Position numbers and translations under genes: made by a program | The notes under the pieces: model-generated | Databases searched by the model: none | Told to the model about the DNA's origin: nothing | The model's input: only the letters and a program-made list of their open reading frames with translations | Origin: Nevskia sp. | GTDB taxonomy: Bacteria; Pseudomonadota; Gammaproteobacteria; Nevskiales; Nevskiaceae | Assembly (NCBI GenBank): GCA_023229645.1 | Contig: JALNYU010000011.1 | Coordinates: forward strand, 62,001-126,000 | Length of the DNA: 64,000 bases | Direction: 5' to 3' | Shown: positions 8,652 through 17,303 of the stretch, in pieces | Position numbering within the stretch: position 1 is the first letter of the stretch | Layout of the letters: each line of letters opens with the position of its first letter

Positions 8652-9341
8652 ATGAACGGTACGATTTCATTTGCCCAACTGGTGCTACAAGCCAGCCTTC
8701 TGGCGCAGTTAGTGATGGCGGCGTTGATGTTGGCATCGTTAGCGTCGTGGGCCGTTATTTTGGCCAAGCGCGGCTTGCTCGCACGGACCCAGAAAAATGC
8801 CGTTGCATTTGAAAATCGGTTTTGGTCGGGTGGCTCGTTATCCGATCTCTATGAGGCCCAGCGCCGCGGCCATGAGCCGGACGATGGTTTGGCGCAAATC
8901 TTCCGCGTCGGCTTCGAAGAGTACACGCGCCAACAAGGCACAAAGGCAAACCCAGACGACGCTTTGGCTGCTGTGCAGCGGCAAATGCGTGTCGCGATGT
9001 CGCGCGAGATGGAAAAACTTGAGGGCGGCTTGCCACTGTTAGCCACAATTGGCTCGATCAGTCCTTATGTGGGCTTGTTCGGTACGGTTGGCGGCATCAT
9101 CAACGCGTTCGTTGCGATCGGCAACGTAAAGCAAGCGACGCTGGCTTCCGTTGCGCCCGGGATCGCCGAGGCGTTGATTGCAACTGCAATTGGTTTGTTT
9201 GCCGCGATCCCCGCGGTTATCGCGTACAACTTTTTTGTCGCACGGGTTGATCGCATTGAAAACCGCTTTGCAACCTTCGCTGAAGAGATGACCGGGATCA
9301 TTGATCGCGGCCTTCGTGGCGGCGCGACCCGAGGCGTTTAA
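8652..9341 (+). CDS. tolQ: Tol-Pal system proton channel TolQ
   Basis: Inner-membrane protein of 229 aa, MotA/TolQ/ExbB family. With TolR it forms the proton channel that energises TolA during outer-membrane constriction. The first membrane segment is at about residues 10-35. A long cytoplasmic loop follows, then two further segments around SPYVGLFGTVGGIINAF and LIATAIGLFAAIPAVIAY. AAGGA lies 11 bases before ATG 8652. The stop overlaps the tolR ATG (TAATG). Confidence 0.95.
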   Translation: MNGTISFAQLVLQASLLAQLVMAALMLASLASWAVILAKRGLLARTQKNAVAFENRFWSGGSLSDLYEAQRRGHEPDDGLAQIFRVGFEEYTRQQGTKANPDDALAAVQRQMRVAMSREMEKLEGGLPLLATIGSISPYVGLFGTVGGIINAFVAIGNVKQATLASVAPGIAEALIATAIGLFAAIPAVIAYNFFVARVDRIENRFATFAEEMTGIIDRGLRGGATRGV

Positions 9342-9799
9342 TGGCCAGCTTCATCGTAAAAAAGAACAAACGCCGGCTCGCGGCGGAGATGAACGTCGTG
9401 CCGTATATCGACGTCATGCTCGTTTTGCTGGTCATTTTCATGGTGACGGCGCCATTGTTGACGCAGGGCATTGATGTGCAGCTGCCGCAAGTTTCGTCGA
9501 CACCGATTCCCAGCGAAGACGAGCCCGTGAGTTTGTATGTAGATATTAAAGGGCGCTATTTCGTCGATGTCGGCAGCGACAGTAAGAGCCCGCTGAGCGA
9601 GCAGCAAGTGGTTGAACGAATTAGCGCGATTCTCCATAACAAGCCGGAGACGACAATCTTGGTGCGCGCCGATGCCGGCGTGAACTACGGCAGCGTGATT
9701 CGCGGTATGTCGTTATTGCAGGAAGCCGGTGCCGGTAAGATCGGCTTTGTTACGGAGGCGCCGGACGCCGCCGCGTCGGCCAAGCCCAACAAAGGATGA
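9341..9799 (+). CDS. tolR: Tol-Pal system protein TolR
   Basis: Proton-channel partner of TolQ, ExbD/TolR family, 152 aa. A short cytoplasmic N-terminus leads into one membrane helix (VVPYIDVMLVLLVIFMVTAP) that carries the functional Asp. A periplasmic domain ending near EAGAGKIGFVTEAP follows. The start overlaps tolQ by one base and the stop overlaps tolA by four, so the genes are translationally coupled. Confidence 0.95.
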   Translation: MASFIVKKNKRRLAAEMNVVPYIDVMLVLLVIFMVTAPLLTQGIDVQLPQVSSTPIPSEDEPVSLYVDIKGRYFVDVGSDSKSPLSEQQVVERISAILHNKPETTILVRADAGVNYGSVIRGMSLLQEAGAGKIGFVTEAPDAAASAKPNKG

Positions 9800-10782
9800 A
9801 TCCACAGTTTCGACATTTCCTCGGTGCGATAGTCCTACATCTCGCACTGCTTGGGTTCTTGGTGAGCGGCGTGCAGTGCAGCCGTAAAGTCGAACCGCCA
9901 TCGGTTATTCAGGGCTCGCTGGTTGATCTGAGCACGCTACGCAAGCTTGCCAAGACTGCACCCGCGCCGGTTGAAAAGCCGGTTGAGGCCGCTGCTGTAG
10001 AGCCAACACCACCACCGCCGCAGCCGGACACCGCAGCAGTACAAAAACAGCAAGCCGAGGTTGCCGAGCAAGCGCGGCAGCAGGTAGAAACGCAAAAAAA
10101 GCAGGAAGCGGCAAAAGCTGAAACCGAACGCAAGCAACATGAAGTTTTGCAAAAGCAGCAAGCTGAGGCCAAAGAAGCCGAGCACAAAGCAGCGGAGTTG
10201 AAGCAGCAGGCTGAGACCAAGGAGCTCGAGCGCAAAGCCGCGGAAGCCAAAAAGCAGGTTGCAGCCGAAGAAGCGCAGCGCAAGGCCGATGAGCTGAAAA
10301 AGCAAGCCGCCGCCGAAGATGCAAAGCGCGCCGAGACGGTAAAAAAGGCTGCGCTCGCTGAAGAGCAGAAGCGGCTAAATGAGGAGCGGCGGAAAAAGGA
10401 GTTGCAAGCGCAGATCGAAGCCGAGCAACAACGGCAGCGCGAAGCTGAGTTGGCTGCCGCGTTGGGCGCGGAAGAACAGCAGAACACCAGTCGGGATCAA
10501 AACGAATGGGCGGGGCAGTTGGTTGCTGCGATCACGCGTGCTTGGAACCGTGTTGAAGGTGGTCCAGGTTTGCATTGCTCAGTCAGAATCAATCTTTCGC
10601 TCACCGGTGAGGTTCTTTCGGCAACGATTGCTAAATCTAGCGGCAACATTCAGTTTGATAATTCCGCCGTGCGTGCAGTGCTCAAGGCGAGTCCACTGCC
10701 GTTGCCAAGGAATCGGGCGGCATTTGATTCCAATGTGAACTTGTGTTTTTGGCCTGACAATCCCAATTCGAGTTGCAAATGA
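9796..10782 (+). CDS. tolA: cell envelope integrity protein TolA
   Basis: Inner-membrane anchored protein that spans the periplasm and links TolQR to Pal and TolB. It has 328 aa. An N-terminal membrane helix (about residues 9-27) is followed by a proline-rich linker with PTPPPPQP. A long Ala/Lys/Glu/Gln-rich helical domain II covers roughly residues 75-225. The compact C-terminal domain III holds a conserved Cys pair (LHCSVRINLSLTGEV and NVNLCFWP). ATG 9796 overlaps the tolR stop by four bases. Confidence 0.93.
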   Translation: MNPQFRHFLGAIVLHLALLGFLVSGVQCSRKVEPPSVIQGSLVDLSTLRKLAKTAPAPVEKPVEAAAVEPTPPPPQPDTAAVQKQQAEVAEQARQQVETQKKQEAAKAETERKQHEVLQKQQAEAKEAEHKAAELKQQAETKELERKAAEAKKQVAAEEAQRKADELKKQAAAEDAKRAETVKKAALAEEQKRLNEERRKKELQAQIEAEQQRQREAELAAALGAEEQQNTSRDQNEWAGQLVAAITRAWNRVEGGPGLHCSVRINLSLTGEVLSATIAKSSGNIQFDNSAVRAVLKASPLPLPRNRAAFDSNVNLCFWPDNPNSSCK

Positions 10783-12062
10783 AAATCACAAAATTGGCTG
10801 TATTGTTGATCGCTGTGGCATTGCCAGCCGCAGCTGATTTAGATATCACCGTTAGCCAAGGTTCGGTTGCAAAGCGGCCGATCGCCGTCGTCCCGTTCGC
10901 GCAGCCTGCGGGTTCAACGCCAGACTTCGCACAAGTTATTGCTGCTGATCTTGATCGCAGTGGTGTGTTTCGAACGCTGCGGCGCGAAGACATGAAGTTT
11001 GGCTTGCCGACCGAAGAGAACCAGGTCGACTACCGCACCTGGCGTACCTTAGGTCAGGATCATTTGGTGATCGGCAAGGTTGCAGCGGCTGCGAGCGGTT
11101 CAGCGGCCGCCGATGCCAAGTTGTTCGACGTTTACGCTGGCAACAATATTTTGAATGTTCATACGACTGGCGCTCGTGCCAGTGACTGGCGCTCAATGGC
11201 GCATCAGATCGCCGATCAAGTTTTTGAAAAGCTCACCGGCATAAAGGGCATATTCGACACCCGCATTGCCTATATCTCGGCGACAGGGACGGCTAAACAG
11301 CGAATTTATCGTCTGATCTGGGCCGACGCCGACGGCGAAAATCCACGCGAAATCGCGCGCAACAGCGAGGCGATTTTCTCTCCAGCGTGGTCGCCAGATG
11401 GAAAAAAAATTGCCTACGTTACATTTCAGAACGGTCGTTCGCAGGTTGTCGTGCAGACGCCTACAACAGGGCAGCGTGAAATCGTCGCATCGGAAAAGGG
11501 TATCAATAGCGCGCCGGCCTGGACGCCCGATGGCACAAAGCTGGTCGTGGCGTTGTCGTTTGAAACCAATCTCGATCTTTATTTGATTGATCTTGCAACG
11601 AAAAGTAAAAAGCGTTTGACGGATAGCTACGCCATCGACACCGCTCCCGCGGTTTCACCGGATGGCCGCACGGTGGCGTTTCTCTCCGACCGTAGTGGCT
11701 CCGCACAGATCTACATGATGAGCATCGACGGTGGCGAGGCAAAGCGCCTTACTTTCGAGGGTAGACGTAATGAACAACCGCGATTTTCGCCAGATGGGAA
11801 AACGCTGGCTCTAGTCAATTACGATGGTTCGAGCTATCGTATTGGGCTTATAGATTTGCAGTCTGCTGCAATGCGATTGATCAGCGACGGTCCGTTGGAT
11901 GAAAGCCCAAGCTTTGCCCCGAACGGTGCCCTGGTGATTTATACCCATCAAGGCGTACAGGGTGCGGAACTTGCGACGGTTTCTGTCGACGGGAACAATC
12001 GCCAGCAACTGCGCCAGACCGGGGATGTTCGCGAGCCGGCCTGGGCACCTTATCAGCGGTAG
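10779..12062 (+). CDS. tolB: Tol-Pal system beta-propeller protein TolB
   Basis: Periplasmic protein of 427 aa that shuttles between Pal and TolA. A signal peptide (MKITKLAVLLIAVALPAAAD) is followed by the N-terminal domain. A six-bladed propeller then shows repeated blade signatures such as AWSPDGKKIAYVT, AWTPDGTKLVVAL, VSPDGRTVAFLSD and FSPDGKTLALV. ATG 10779 overlaps the tolA stop by four bases; an in-frame TTG at 10773 is less likely. Confidence 0.95.
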   Translation: MKITKLAVLLIAVALPAAADLDITVSQGSVAKRPIAVVPFAQPAGSTPDFAQVIAADLDRSGVFRTLRREDMKFGLPTEENQVDYRTWRTLGQDHLVIGKVAAAASGSAAADAKLFDVYAGNNILNVHTTGARASDWRSMAHQIADQVFEKLTGIKGIFDTRIAYISATGTAKQRIYRLIWADADGENPREIARNSEAIFSPAWSPDGKKIAYVTFQNGRSQVVVQTPTTGQREIVASEKGINSAPAWTPDGTKLVVALSFETNLDLYLIDLATKSKKRLTDSYAIDTAPAVSPDGRTVAFLSDRSGSAQIYMMSIDGGEAKRLTFEGRRNEQPRFSPDGKTLALVNYDGSSYRIGLIDLQSAAMRLISDGPLDESPSFAPNGALVIYTHQGVQGAELATVSVDGNNRQQLRQTGDVREPAWAPYQR

Positions 12063-12157
12063 TCGTTATTTTTGCTTTGATTCTGTTGCACCTAAATCAA
12101 CAACTTTTGCCCGCCCCCGTGGGTCTTTGTCACCGTAGCCGTTAAGGAGTTTTCAAA

Positions 12158-12682
12158 ATGTTGAAAAATAAATGGTTTGCCTGCGCGACTGTCGCGTTAA
12201 CCCTCGCCGCTGCTGGTTGCTCAGGTACACCTGAGAAGACCGCGGCAGCGCCGGCTGAGCCGGTAGCCCCGACCCCGACGGCAACGACCTCGACCGGCAC
12301 GCCGGCAACGACGCCGACCACGACTGCGGCGACCAACACCGGCACGCCGAGCACGAGCCAGAGCGTGATCTACTTCGAATTCGATTCGAGCGAGCTGAAG
12401 CCGGCGAGCGAAGCCGTGATTGCAGCGTGGTCGAAGTACTTGACCGCGAACCCGACGGTTAAAGTCCAGCTGCAGGGCAATGCCGACGAGCGTGGCACGC
12501 GTGAATACAACATTGGCCTCGGCGAACGCCGCGCCCAGACGGTTTCCAGCGCGCTGCAGGCTGCTGGCGTCTCGGCTGGCCAGCTGAGCTTGGTTAGCTA
12601 CGGCGAAGAACACCCGGTTGCGCTGGGTCACGACGAAGCGTCGTGGTCGCAGAATCGCCGCGTCGAGATCGTCGCACAGTAA
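12158..12682 (+). CDS. pal: peptidoglycan-associated lipoprotein Pal
   Basis: Outer-membrane lipoprotein of 174 aa that anchors the outer membrane to peptidoglycan and is recruited to division sites by Tol. A type II signal peptide ends at the lipobox AAGC. A Thr/Ala/Pro-rich linker (about residues 25-65) follows, then an OmpA-like domain. The peptidoglycan-binding block GNADERGTREYNIGLGERRA is intact. An AAGGAG ribosome-binding site precedes ATG 12158. Confidence 0.96.
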   Translation: MLKNKWFACATVALTLAAAGCSGTPEKTAAAPAEPVAPTPTATTSTGTPATTPTTTAATNTGTPSTSQSVIYFEFDSSELKPASEAVIAAWSKYLTANPTVKVQLQGNADERGTREYNIGLGERRAQTVSSALQAAGVSAGQLSLVSYGEEHPVALGHDEASWSQNRRVEIVAQ

Positions 12683-12703
12683 GCTTACGGATCCGCGCAG
12701 CTC

Positions 12704-13525
12704 ATGCTCAACCTACGTTTAGTCCGCCCGCTAGCACTGCTGTCTGCGGTGCTCGCGATGTCAGGATGTGCCAGCAGCTACGGTGCGCCGATCAACGGTG
12801 ATCGTGCTCTAAGTCCGGAGGAACAGCGTTTACAAGCGGTTGAGACCAAACTCGCCGAATTGTCACGTCGTTTCAGCGGATCGGAAACGAGCCGTGATCA
12901 GCGGCTGGCCGAAGAGTTGGGTGTACTGCGCGGATCGGTAGAGCAATTGCAGCACGATTTAGAAGTGAGTCAGCGTAAAAGCCAGGACCAATTCTTGGCT
13001 GTTGAAAATCGGTTGAAATTGCTTGAAACAGCGGCGGCACAGCAGCAAGCCGCCGCAGCTCAAGCGAATGCGCCGGTGGCCGATCCAAATACGACGGTTG
13101 GTGCAATTCCGTCGACGCCGGTACAGCCAGTTGTTCCGGCGTCGGCTGCGGCAGACGAAGAAGCTGCTTATCTCAGAAGCTTTGATTTATTGAAGGCCGG
13201 CAAGTACGACGAGGCTATTCGTGGCTTTGGCGGCATGCTTGAGAAATATCCGCAGGGTAATTACTCGGATAACGCTTGGTACTGGATGGGTGAGTGTTAC
13301 AACATCAAAAAGGACTATGCGAACGCGCTACAAAGCTATCGCGCGTTGCTTGAGAAATTTACCGCAAGTCCAAAAGTTCCTGATGCCCTCCTAAAGACCG
13401 GCACCATTCTGCAAGAGCAGAAAAAGACAGAACAAGCGCGCGCCGCGTATCAGCGCGTGATCAAGGAATATCCAAATTCTACCGCAGCAACCCAGTCGCG
13501 GAGCCGTCTGGCGCAGTTGCGGTGA
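12704..13525 (+). CDS. cpoB: cell division coordinator CpoB (YbgF)
   Basis: Periplasmic protein that couples Tol constriction with PBP1B-dependent peptidoglycan synthesis in E. coli. The 273-aa product has an N-terminal export signal, a trimerising coiled coil (about residues 40-105), an Ala/Gln/Pro linker, and a C-terminal TPR domain starting at YLRSFDLLKAGKYDEAIRGF. The signal ends AVLAMSGCASS, which looks like a lipobox with Met at -3. This copy may therefore be a lipoprotein rather than soluble. Start 12704 lies 21 bases after pal. Confidence 0.9.
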   Translation: MLNLRLVRPLALLSAVLAMSGCASSYGAPINGDRALSPEEQRLQAVETKLAELSRRFSGSETSRDQRLAEELGVLRGSVEQLQHDLEVSQRKSQDQFLAVENRLKLLETAAAQQQAAAAQANAPVADPNTTVGAIPSTPVQPVVPASAAADEEAAYLRSFDLLKAGKYDEAIRGFGGMLEKYPQGNYSDNAWYWMGECYNIKKDYANALQSYRALLEKFTASPKVPDALLKTGTILQEQKKTEQARAAYQRVIKEYPNSTAATQSRSRLAQLR

Positions 13526-13565
13526 GGCGTGTTGCACGCCATTCAAATGCGTCTATGAGCGTTCG

Positions 13566-14267
13566 ATGTCGTCTTCGTCGGTACTGAGCCCGCTTTCGGA
13601 AGAGGCGGACACACGCGGCGCTGGCGCTGTACGGCTCAAGATCACCGAAATTTTTCTTTCGTTACAGGGCGAGTCGACGTTTGTTGGCTGGCCAACAGTA
13701 TTTGTTCGCTTAACGGGATGCCCATTACGCTGCCAATACTGCGATACGACGTATGCCTTTACCGGTGGCGCTTGGCGTAGCAAAGCGGAAATTCTTACCG
13801 AAGTGCGCAGTCATGGCGTCCGTCATGTTTGTGTTACGGGTGGTGAGCCGCTGGCACAAAAAGCCTGTTTAACCTTGCTGGGCAGCCTTTGCGACGCGGG
13901 TTATGTCGTATCGCTTGAGACCAGTGGGGCGCTGGACGTTGCAGCGGTCGATGCCCGCGTTGTCAAAGTGCTGGATATTAAAACCCCGGCTTCCGCGGAA
14001 GTGGCGCGCAATCGCTGGGAGAATCTGGCACTGCTTAATGCGCAAGATCAGGTGAAATTCGTCCTTTGTGACCGTAACGATTACGAATGGGCGAAAACGA
14101 TTGTTGGCCAGTACGCGCTTGCGTCGCGCTGTACGGTGTTGTTTTCACCGAGCCAAGCCGAATTGCCTGCGCGTACGTTAGCCGATTGGATCGTGGCAGA
14201 CCGCCTCCCAGTGCGCTTTCAAGTGCAACTACATAAACTTCTATGGGGCGGCGAAGCGGGCCGCTAA
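13566..14267 (+). CDS. queE: 7-carboxy-7-deazaguanine synthase
   Basis: Radical-SAM enzyme that converts 6-carboxy-tetrahydropterin to 7-carboxy-7-deazaguanine, a step towards preQ0 and queuosine. The 233-aa product carries the cluster-binding CxxxCxxC motif in LTGCPLRCQYCDTTYAF and the glycine-rich VTGGEPLAQ. An N-terminal extension of about 20 residues precedes the conserved ITEIFLSLQGEST. It sits between cpoB and queC, the next enzyme of the pathway. Confidence 0.93.
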   Translation: MSSSSVLSPLSEEADTRGAGAVRLKITEIFLSLQGESTFVGWPTVFVRLTGCPLRCQYCDTTYAFTGGAWRSKAEILTEVRSHGVRHVCVTGGEPLAQKACLTLLGSLCDAGYVVSLETSGALDVAAVDARVVKVLDIKTPASAEVARNRWENLALLNAQDQVKFVLCDRNDYEWAKTIVGQYALASRCTVLFSPSQAELPARTLADWIVADRLPVRFQVQLHKLLWGGEAGR

Positions 14268-14340
14268 TGTCTGATGAGGCGTTTTAGTCACCAGATCGCG
14301 GCGTAAGCTCAGTGGCGCCATGTACGGGTAAAATTTTAAC

Positions 14341-15021
14341 GTGAATCAGCCAAAAAACGCCGTTGTTCTATTATCCGGCGGCCTCGACTCAGCGACGGTG
14401 CTCGCCATTGCGCAGGAGCAAGGCTACCGCTGCCACACGCTAGGGGTTGCCTACGGCCAGCGCCATAGTGCGGAACTTGCTGCGGCGGAACGCATTGCGC
14501 AGAAATATCATGTCAGTAGTCATCGGGTAATTCACGTTGATTTGGGGCAGATTGGTGGTTCGGCACTAACGGACCACAGCTTGGCAGTCCCGGAATCCTT
14601 GGCGGCGGGCATTCCAATCACATACGTGCCGGCGCGGAATACGCTGTTCCTGTCGCTAGCACTAGGGTTGGCGGAAGTGTTGGGCGCTGCGGATATCTTC
14701 ATCGGCGTAAACGCGGTTGATTACAGCGGTTATCCCGACTGCCGCCCCGAATTCGTTGCCGCCTTTGAACGGTTAGCGCAACTGGCGACGCGCGTCGGCG
14801 TAGAGGGCGGGGTGATGCAGATTCACACGCCGTTATTGACATTGAGCAAGGCGGAGATAATCGGTCGCGGCTTGCAGCTTGGAGTCGACTATGCCGAAAC
14901 CGTATCGTGTTATCAGGCAGACGTCGACGGCCGCGCCTGTGGCCGATGTGATTCCTGCCGTTTGCGTCAGCAAGGTTTCGAAAATGCCGGCGTTATCGAT
15001 CCCACGCGATATATCGGCTAG
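14341..15021 (+). CDS. queC: 7-cyano-7-deazaguanine synthase
   Basis: ATP-dependent enzyme that makes preQ0 from 7-carboxy-7-deazaguanine and ammonia. The PP-loop is LLSGGLDSATV near residues 10-20. The C-terminal zinc site is CGRCDSCRLR together with the upstream Cys in AETVSCYQ. The start codon is GTG 14341. The pairing with queE, with a 73-base gap, fits a shared transcript. The product has 226 aa, usual for the family. Confidence 0.95.
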   Translation: MNQPKNAVVLLSGGLDSATVLAIAQEQGYRCHTLGVAYGQRHSAELAAAERIAQKYHVSSHRVIHVDLGQIGGSALTDHSLAVPESLAAGIPITYVPARNTLFLSLALGLAEVLGAADIFIGVNAVDYSGYPDCRPEFVAAFERLAQLATRVGVEGGVMQIHTPLLTLSKAEIIGRGLQLGVDYAETVSCYQADVDGRACGRCDSCRLRQQGFENAGVIDPTRYIG

Positions 15022-15026
15022 AAGAC

Positions 15027-15055
15027 TGTAAAAATCGCGAACGGCACGCTATAAT
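15027..15055 (+). promoter_or_regulatory. candidate tRNA-Lys promoter
   Basis: A perfect TATAAT at 15050-15055 lies 17 bases before the mature tRNA 5' end. A GC-rich discriminator (TGCCGACC) follows it, as in stringently controlled stable-RNA promoters. The -35 region (TGTAAA, 15027-15032) is weak. Confidence 0.6.
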
Positions 15056-15072
15056 TGCCGACCTCGCAGCAT

Positions 15073-15148
15073 GGGTCGTTAGCTCAGTCGGTAGAGCATC
15101 GGACTTTTAATCCGTTGGTCGATGGTTCGAATCCATCACGACCCACCA
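15073..15148 (+). tRNA. tRNA-Lys (anticodon TTT)
   Basis: A 76-nt cloverleaf: acceptor GGGTCGT pairs with ACGACCC, then discriminator A and an encoded CCA. The D arm is AGCTCAGTCGGTAGAGC. The anticodon arm is CGGAC-TTTTAAT-CCG with anticodon TTT, and the T loop is GGTTCGAATCC. The sequence is close to E. coli tRNA-Lys. Followed directly by a strong terminator. Confidence 0.97.
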
Positions 15149-15163
15149 ACAAAACAAAAAAGA

Positions 15164-15192
15164 AAGCCCCGAAGTAATTCGGGGCTTTTTTT
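15164..15192 (+). terminator. intrinsic terminator of tRNA-Lys
   Basis: A 10-bp stem (AAGCCCCGAA / TTCGGGGCTT) with a GTAA loop is followed by a T-run. Confidence 0.92.
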
Positions 15193-15222
15193 ATTACGTC
15201 AGTTCATTCCAAGCCTCTTTCA

Positions 15223-15258
15223 GCCAAGACGATGGCCACCTCGGGGCATCGTCTTGGC
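15223..15258 (-). other. 12-bp inverted repeat at the 3' end of tolC
   Basis: GCCAAGACGATG and CATCGTCTTGGC form a perfect 12-bp stem around a 12-base loop, eight bases past the tolC stop. There is no T-run. It probably ends or protects the tolC transcript. Confidence 0.55.
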
Positions 15259-15266
15259 ATTACGGC

Positions 15267-16640
15267 TTATTGGGCAGGCGCCGGGACGAGCAGGGCATCG
15301 ATCTCACTGAGATCGGCCTCCGTGAGGCGGCCGGCTTGCTGCTTCAGCGTCAATACGCTGACCAGATAGTCGTAGCGCGACTGATAAAAGGTCCGCTGAG
15401 CAACGAATAAATTGCGGAGCGTATTCAGTACGTCGACTTCGGTCCGGGTTCCAACCTGTAGGCCGAGTTGACTCGATTCCAGCGCGGTCTGGTTCGATTT
15501 AACGGATTGCTGATTGGCCTTGACGCTGGCAATGCCCGACATCACGCCTTCGAAGGCATCGCGGGTTTGGCGTTCCACTGACCGCAGTGTGCCGTCAGCA
15601 CTTGCTCGATTCTGCTCGTAGGTAGCAACCGCTTGGCGGACCAAAGACGAGGTATTGCCGCCGGTATAGATCGGAATCGTTAGGCGCACACCGACGCTGC
15701 CGCTGCTGGAGTCGCTATTGAAGTTACTGGTGTTATTACTCGAGCCATAAGACCCTTGCAGGTCTAAAGTTGGCAGATGACGGGCACGTAATACGCCGAC
15801 ATTGCGTTCAGACGCTTCGGCCTGCAGCTGGGCAACCTGAATGTCGTAATTTTCCTTGCGCGCGGCTTGTAGCCAAGCGTCGGGTGCAACGGGATTCGGG
15901 CTTGCCAGCGGGATTTCGTCGCGCAGCGTTTGCTCGGATTCTTGATAGTGGCCGGTGATTTCAGCCAACGCCCGCTTGGCATTCGACAGTGTGCGCTCGG
16001 AAGCGATTAGCGTTGCATTGCTGGTGTCGTAGCTGGCTTGCGCTTCTTGTACATCGGTGATCGCGGCAAGGCCGACATCAAAGCGCTTTTGCGCTTGCTG
16101 TAGCTGTCGTTCGTTGGCACTGCGCTCCGCTTTGTTGGTGCGCACGGTATCAACCGCGCCGAGAACGTTGAAGTAGGCTTGTGCCACACGCAGGATTAAC
16201 GCCTGCTGCGCGCTACGGTAGCTCGCTTCGGCCTGTGCAACCTGAACGCTGGCTTCTTTAAGACGTCGGAAGGTTTCGAAGCTCCAAATCGTCTGAGTCA
16301 GTGTGACTTGATAGTTATTGTTGGTGTTGTAGTAGGCAAACGTGTTGCTGGTCGTAACCGACGCCGCTGGATTGGTCGGGTCGGTAATGATCCGGGTAGA
16401 AGTCGTCGTGATTTCGTTACGCGTACGCGTGATGCCGGCGTCTGCGCTTAGCTGCGGCAGAAACGCAGACAAGGCTTGCGGCCGGACTTCGACGGCGGCG
16501 TCGCGTTGGAACTTTGCGGCACGTAAGGTCGTGTCTTGTTCCAGGGCTTGGTGGTAAAGATCCAGCAGATCGTTAGCGCTACAAACGCGCGGGAGAACGA
16601 AGCTGCTCGCGAGGACGATAGAGAGAGCGGAACGGCGCAT
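15267..16640 (-). CDS. tolC: TolC family outer-membrane efflux protein
   Basis: Trimeric outer-membrane channel for type I secretion and tripartite efflux. The 457-aa product starts with a signal peptide (MRRSALSIVLASSFVLPRVCSA). It shows the duplicated TolC repeat of long periplasmic helices and paired outer-membrane strands; the second repeat begins near EASERNVGVLRARHLP and includes RLTIPIYTGG. The segment SQLGLQVGTRTEVDVLNTLR is typical of TolC proper. A rhodanese gene lies just upstream on the same strand, an arrangement common in gammaproteobacteria. Confidence 0.92.
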   Translation of the reverse strand: MRRSALSIVLASSFVLPRVCSANDLLDLYHQALEQDTTLRAAKFQRDAAVEVRPQALSAFLPQLSADAGITRTRNEITTTSTRIITDPTNPAASVTTSNTFAYYNTNNNYQVTLTQTIWSFETFRRLKEASVQVAQAEASYRSAQQALILRVAQAYFNVLGAVDTVRTNKAERSANERQLQQAQKRFDVGLAAITDVQEAQASYDTSNATLIASERTLSNAKRALAEITGHYQESEQTLRDEIPLASPNPVAPDAWLQAARKENYDIQVAQLQAEASERNVGVLRARHLPTLDLQGSYGSSNNTSNFNSDSSSGSVGVRLTIPIYTGGNTSSLVRQAVATYEQNRASADGTLRSVERQTRDAFEGVMSGIASVKANQQSVKSNQTALESSQLGLQVGTRTEVDVLNTLRNLFVAQRTFYQSRYDYLVSVLTLKQQAGRLTEADLSEIDALLVPAPAQ

Positions 16641-16669
16641 GAGCTTCCTGAACTTGAAAATGGTGTGGA

Positions 16670-16984
16670 TCAGTACCGAGGAACTTCCGGGTCAATAAGC
16701 TGTGACCACGCGTCAATCCCCCCGATTAGATGCGCGACATCGGTAAAACCGTTGCGTTCGAGTAAACGCCCGGCCATCTCGCTGCGCACGCCGTGATGAC
16801 ATAAGACGGCGATCGAGGCATCAGGGTTTAATTCGCCCAACCGCGCTGGCAATTCGTGCAGCGGGATATTGTTGGCACCGGCGAGACTGGCGATCTGTAA
16901 CTCCTCAGGCGTGCGCACGTCTAATAGGTAGACGTTGCCGACGGCGAGTTTTGTTTTAAATTCTTCGGGGCTTAGGTTTTGCAC
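16670..16984 (-). CDS. single-domain rhodanese-like protein
   Basis: Cytoplasmic rhodanese-fold protein of 104 aa. The active-site loop is VLCHHGVRS with the catalytic Cys at about residue 61, and the fold signature VYLLDVRTPEELQIASLAGA is complete. It may transfer sulfane sulfur, but the acceptor is unknown. The start appears to be GTG 16984. It lies 29 bases upstream of tolC, so the two may be co-transcribed. Confidence 0.9.
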   Translation of the reverse strand: MQNLSPEEFKTKLAVGNVYLLDVRTPEELQIASLAGANNIPLHELPARLGELNPDASIAVLCHHGVRSEMAGRLLERNGFTDVAHLIGGIDAWSQLIDPEVPRY

Positions 16985-17303
16985 GGTGCTTGGACTGTTT
17001 TGGGGGGCTCGTTATCCGAAGCCAGAAGTTAAGAAGCGTAACATGCGCGCGGCTACGGTTCCGCAGGGTTTTTCTTGCGCAAATAGGACGATTAAGCCGC
17101 GATGGGCCGACGTGACCCGTTCGTGATCGCTGATTCAAAATGCCGAAGCGCTCGAATGGCGAAGCGCCTGCCTCCTTCGGGTGAGCGCCCGACGATGCGG
17201 GCTTTGAGCGAGGTTCGTCGTCGCATCGGCTGGTCATTGCGAACGTAAGGCCGGCATAGCGGTCAATACCCAGCAGCCCCTAACAAAACCAAGGAATATC
17301 CTG
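16985..17303. other. intergenic region between rhodanese and eipA
   Basis: About 320 bases between divergent genes. A minus-strand frame of 93 codons overlaps the rhodanese start and has Arg/Ser/Pro-rich, non-protein-like content. I see no gene here. Promoters for both flanking genes should lie in this stretch. AAGGAATATCC just before 17304 serves as the eipA ribosome-binding site. Confidence 0.5.

Noticed and set aside
16956..17237. 93-codon minus-strand frame upstream of the rhodanese gene
   Set aside because: Overlaps the rhodanese start and has non-protein-like composition.
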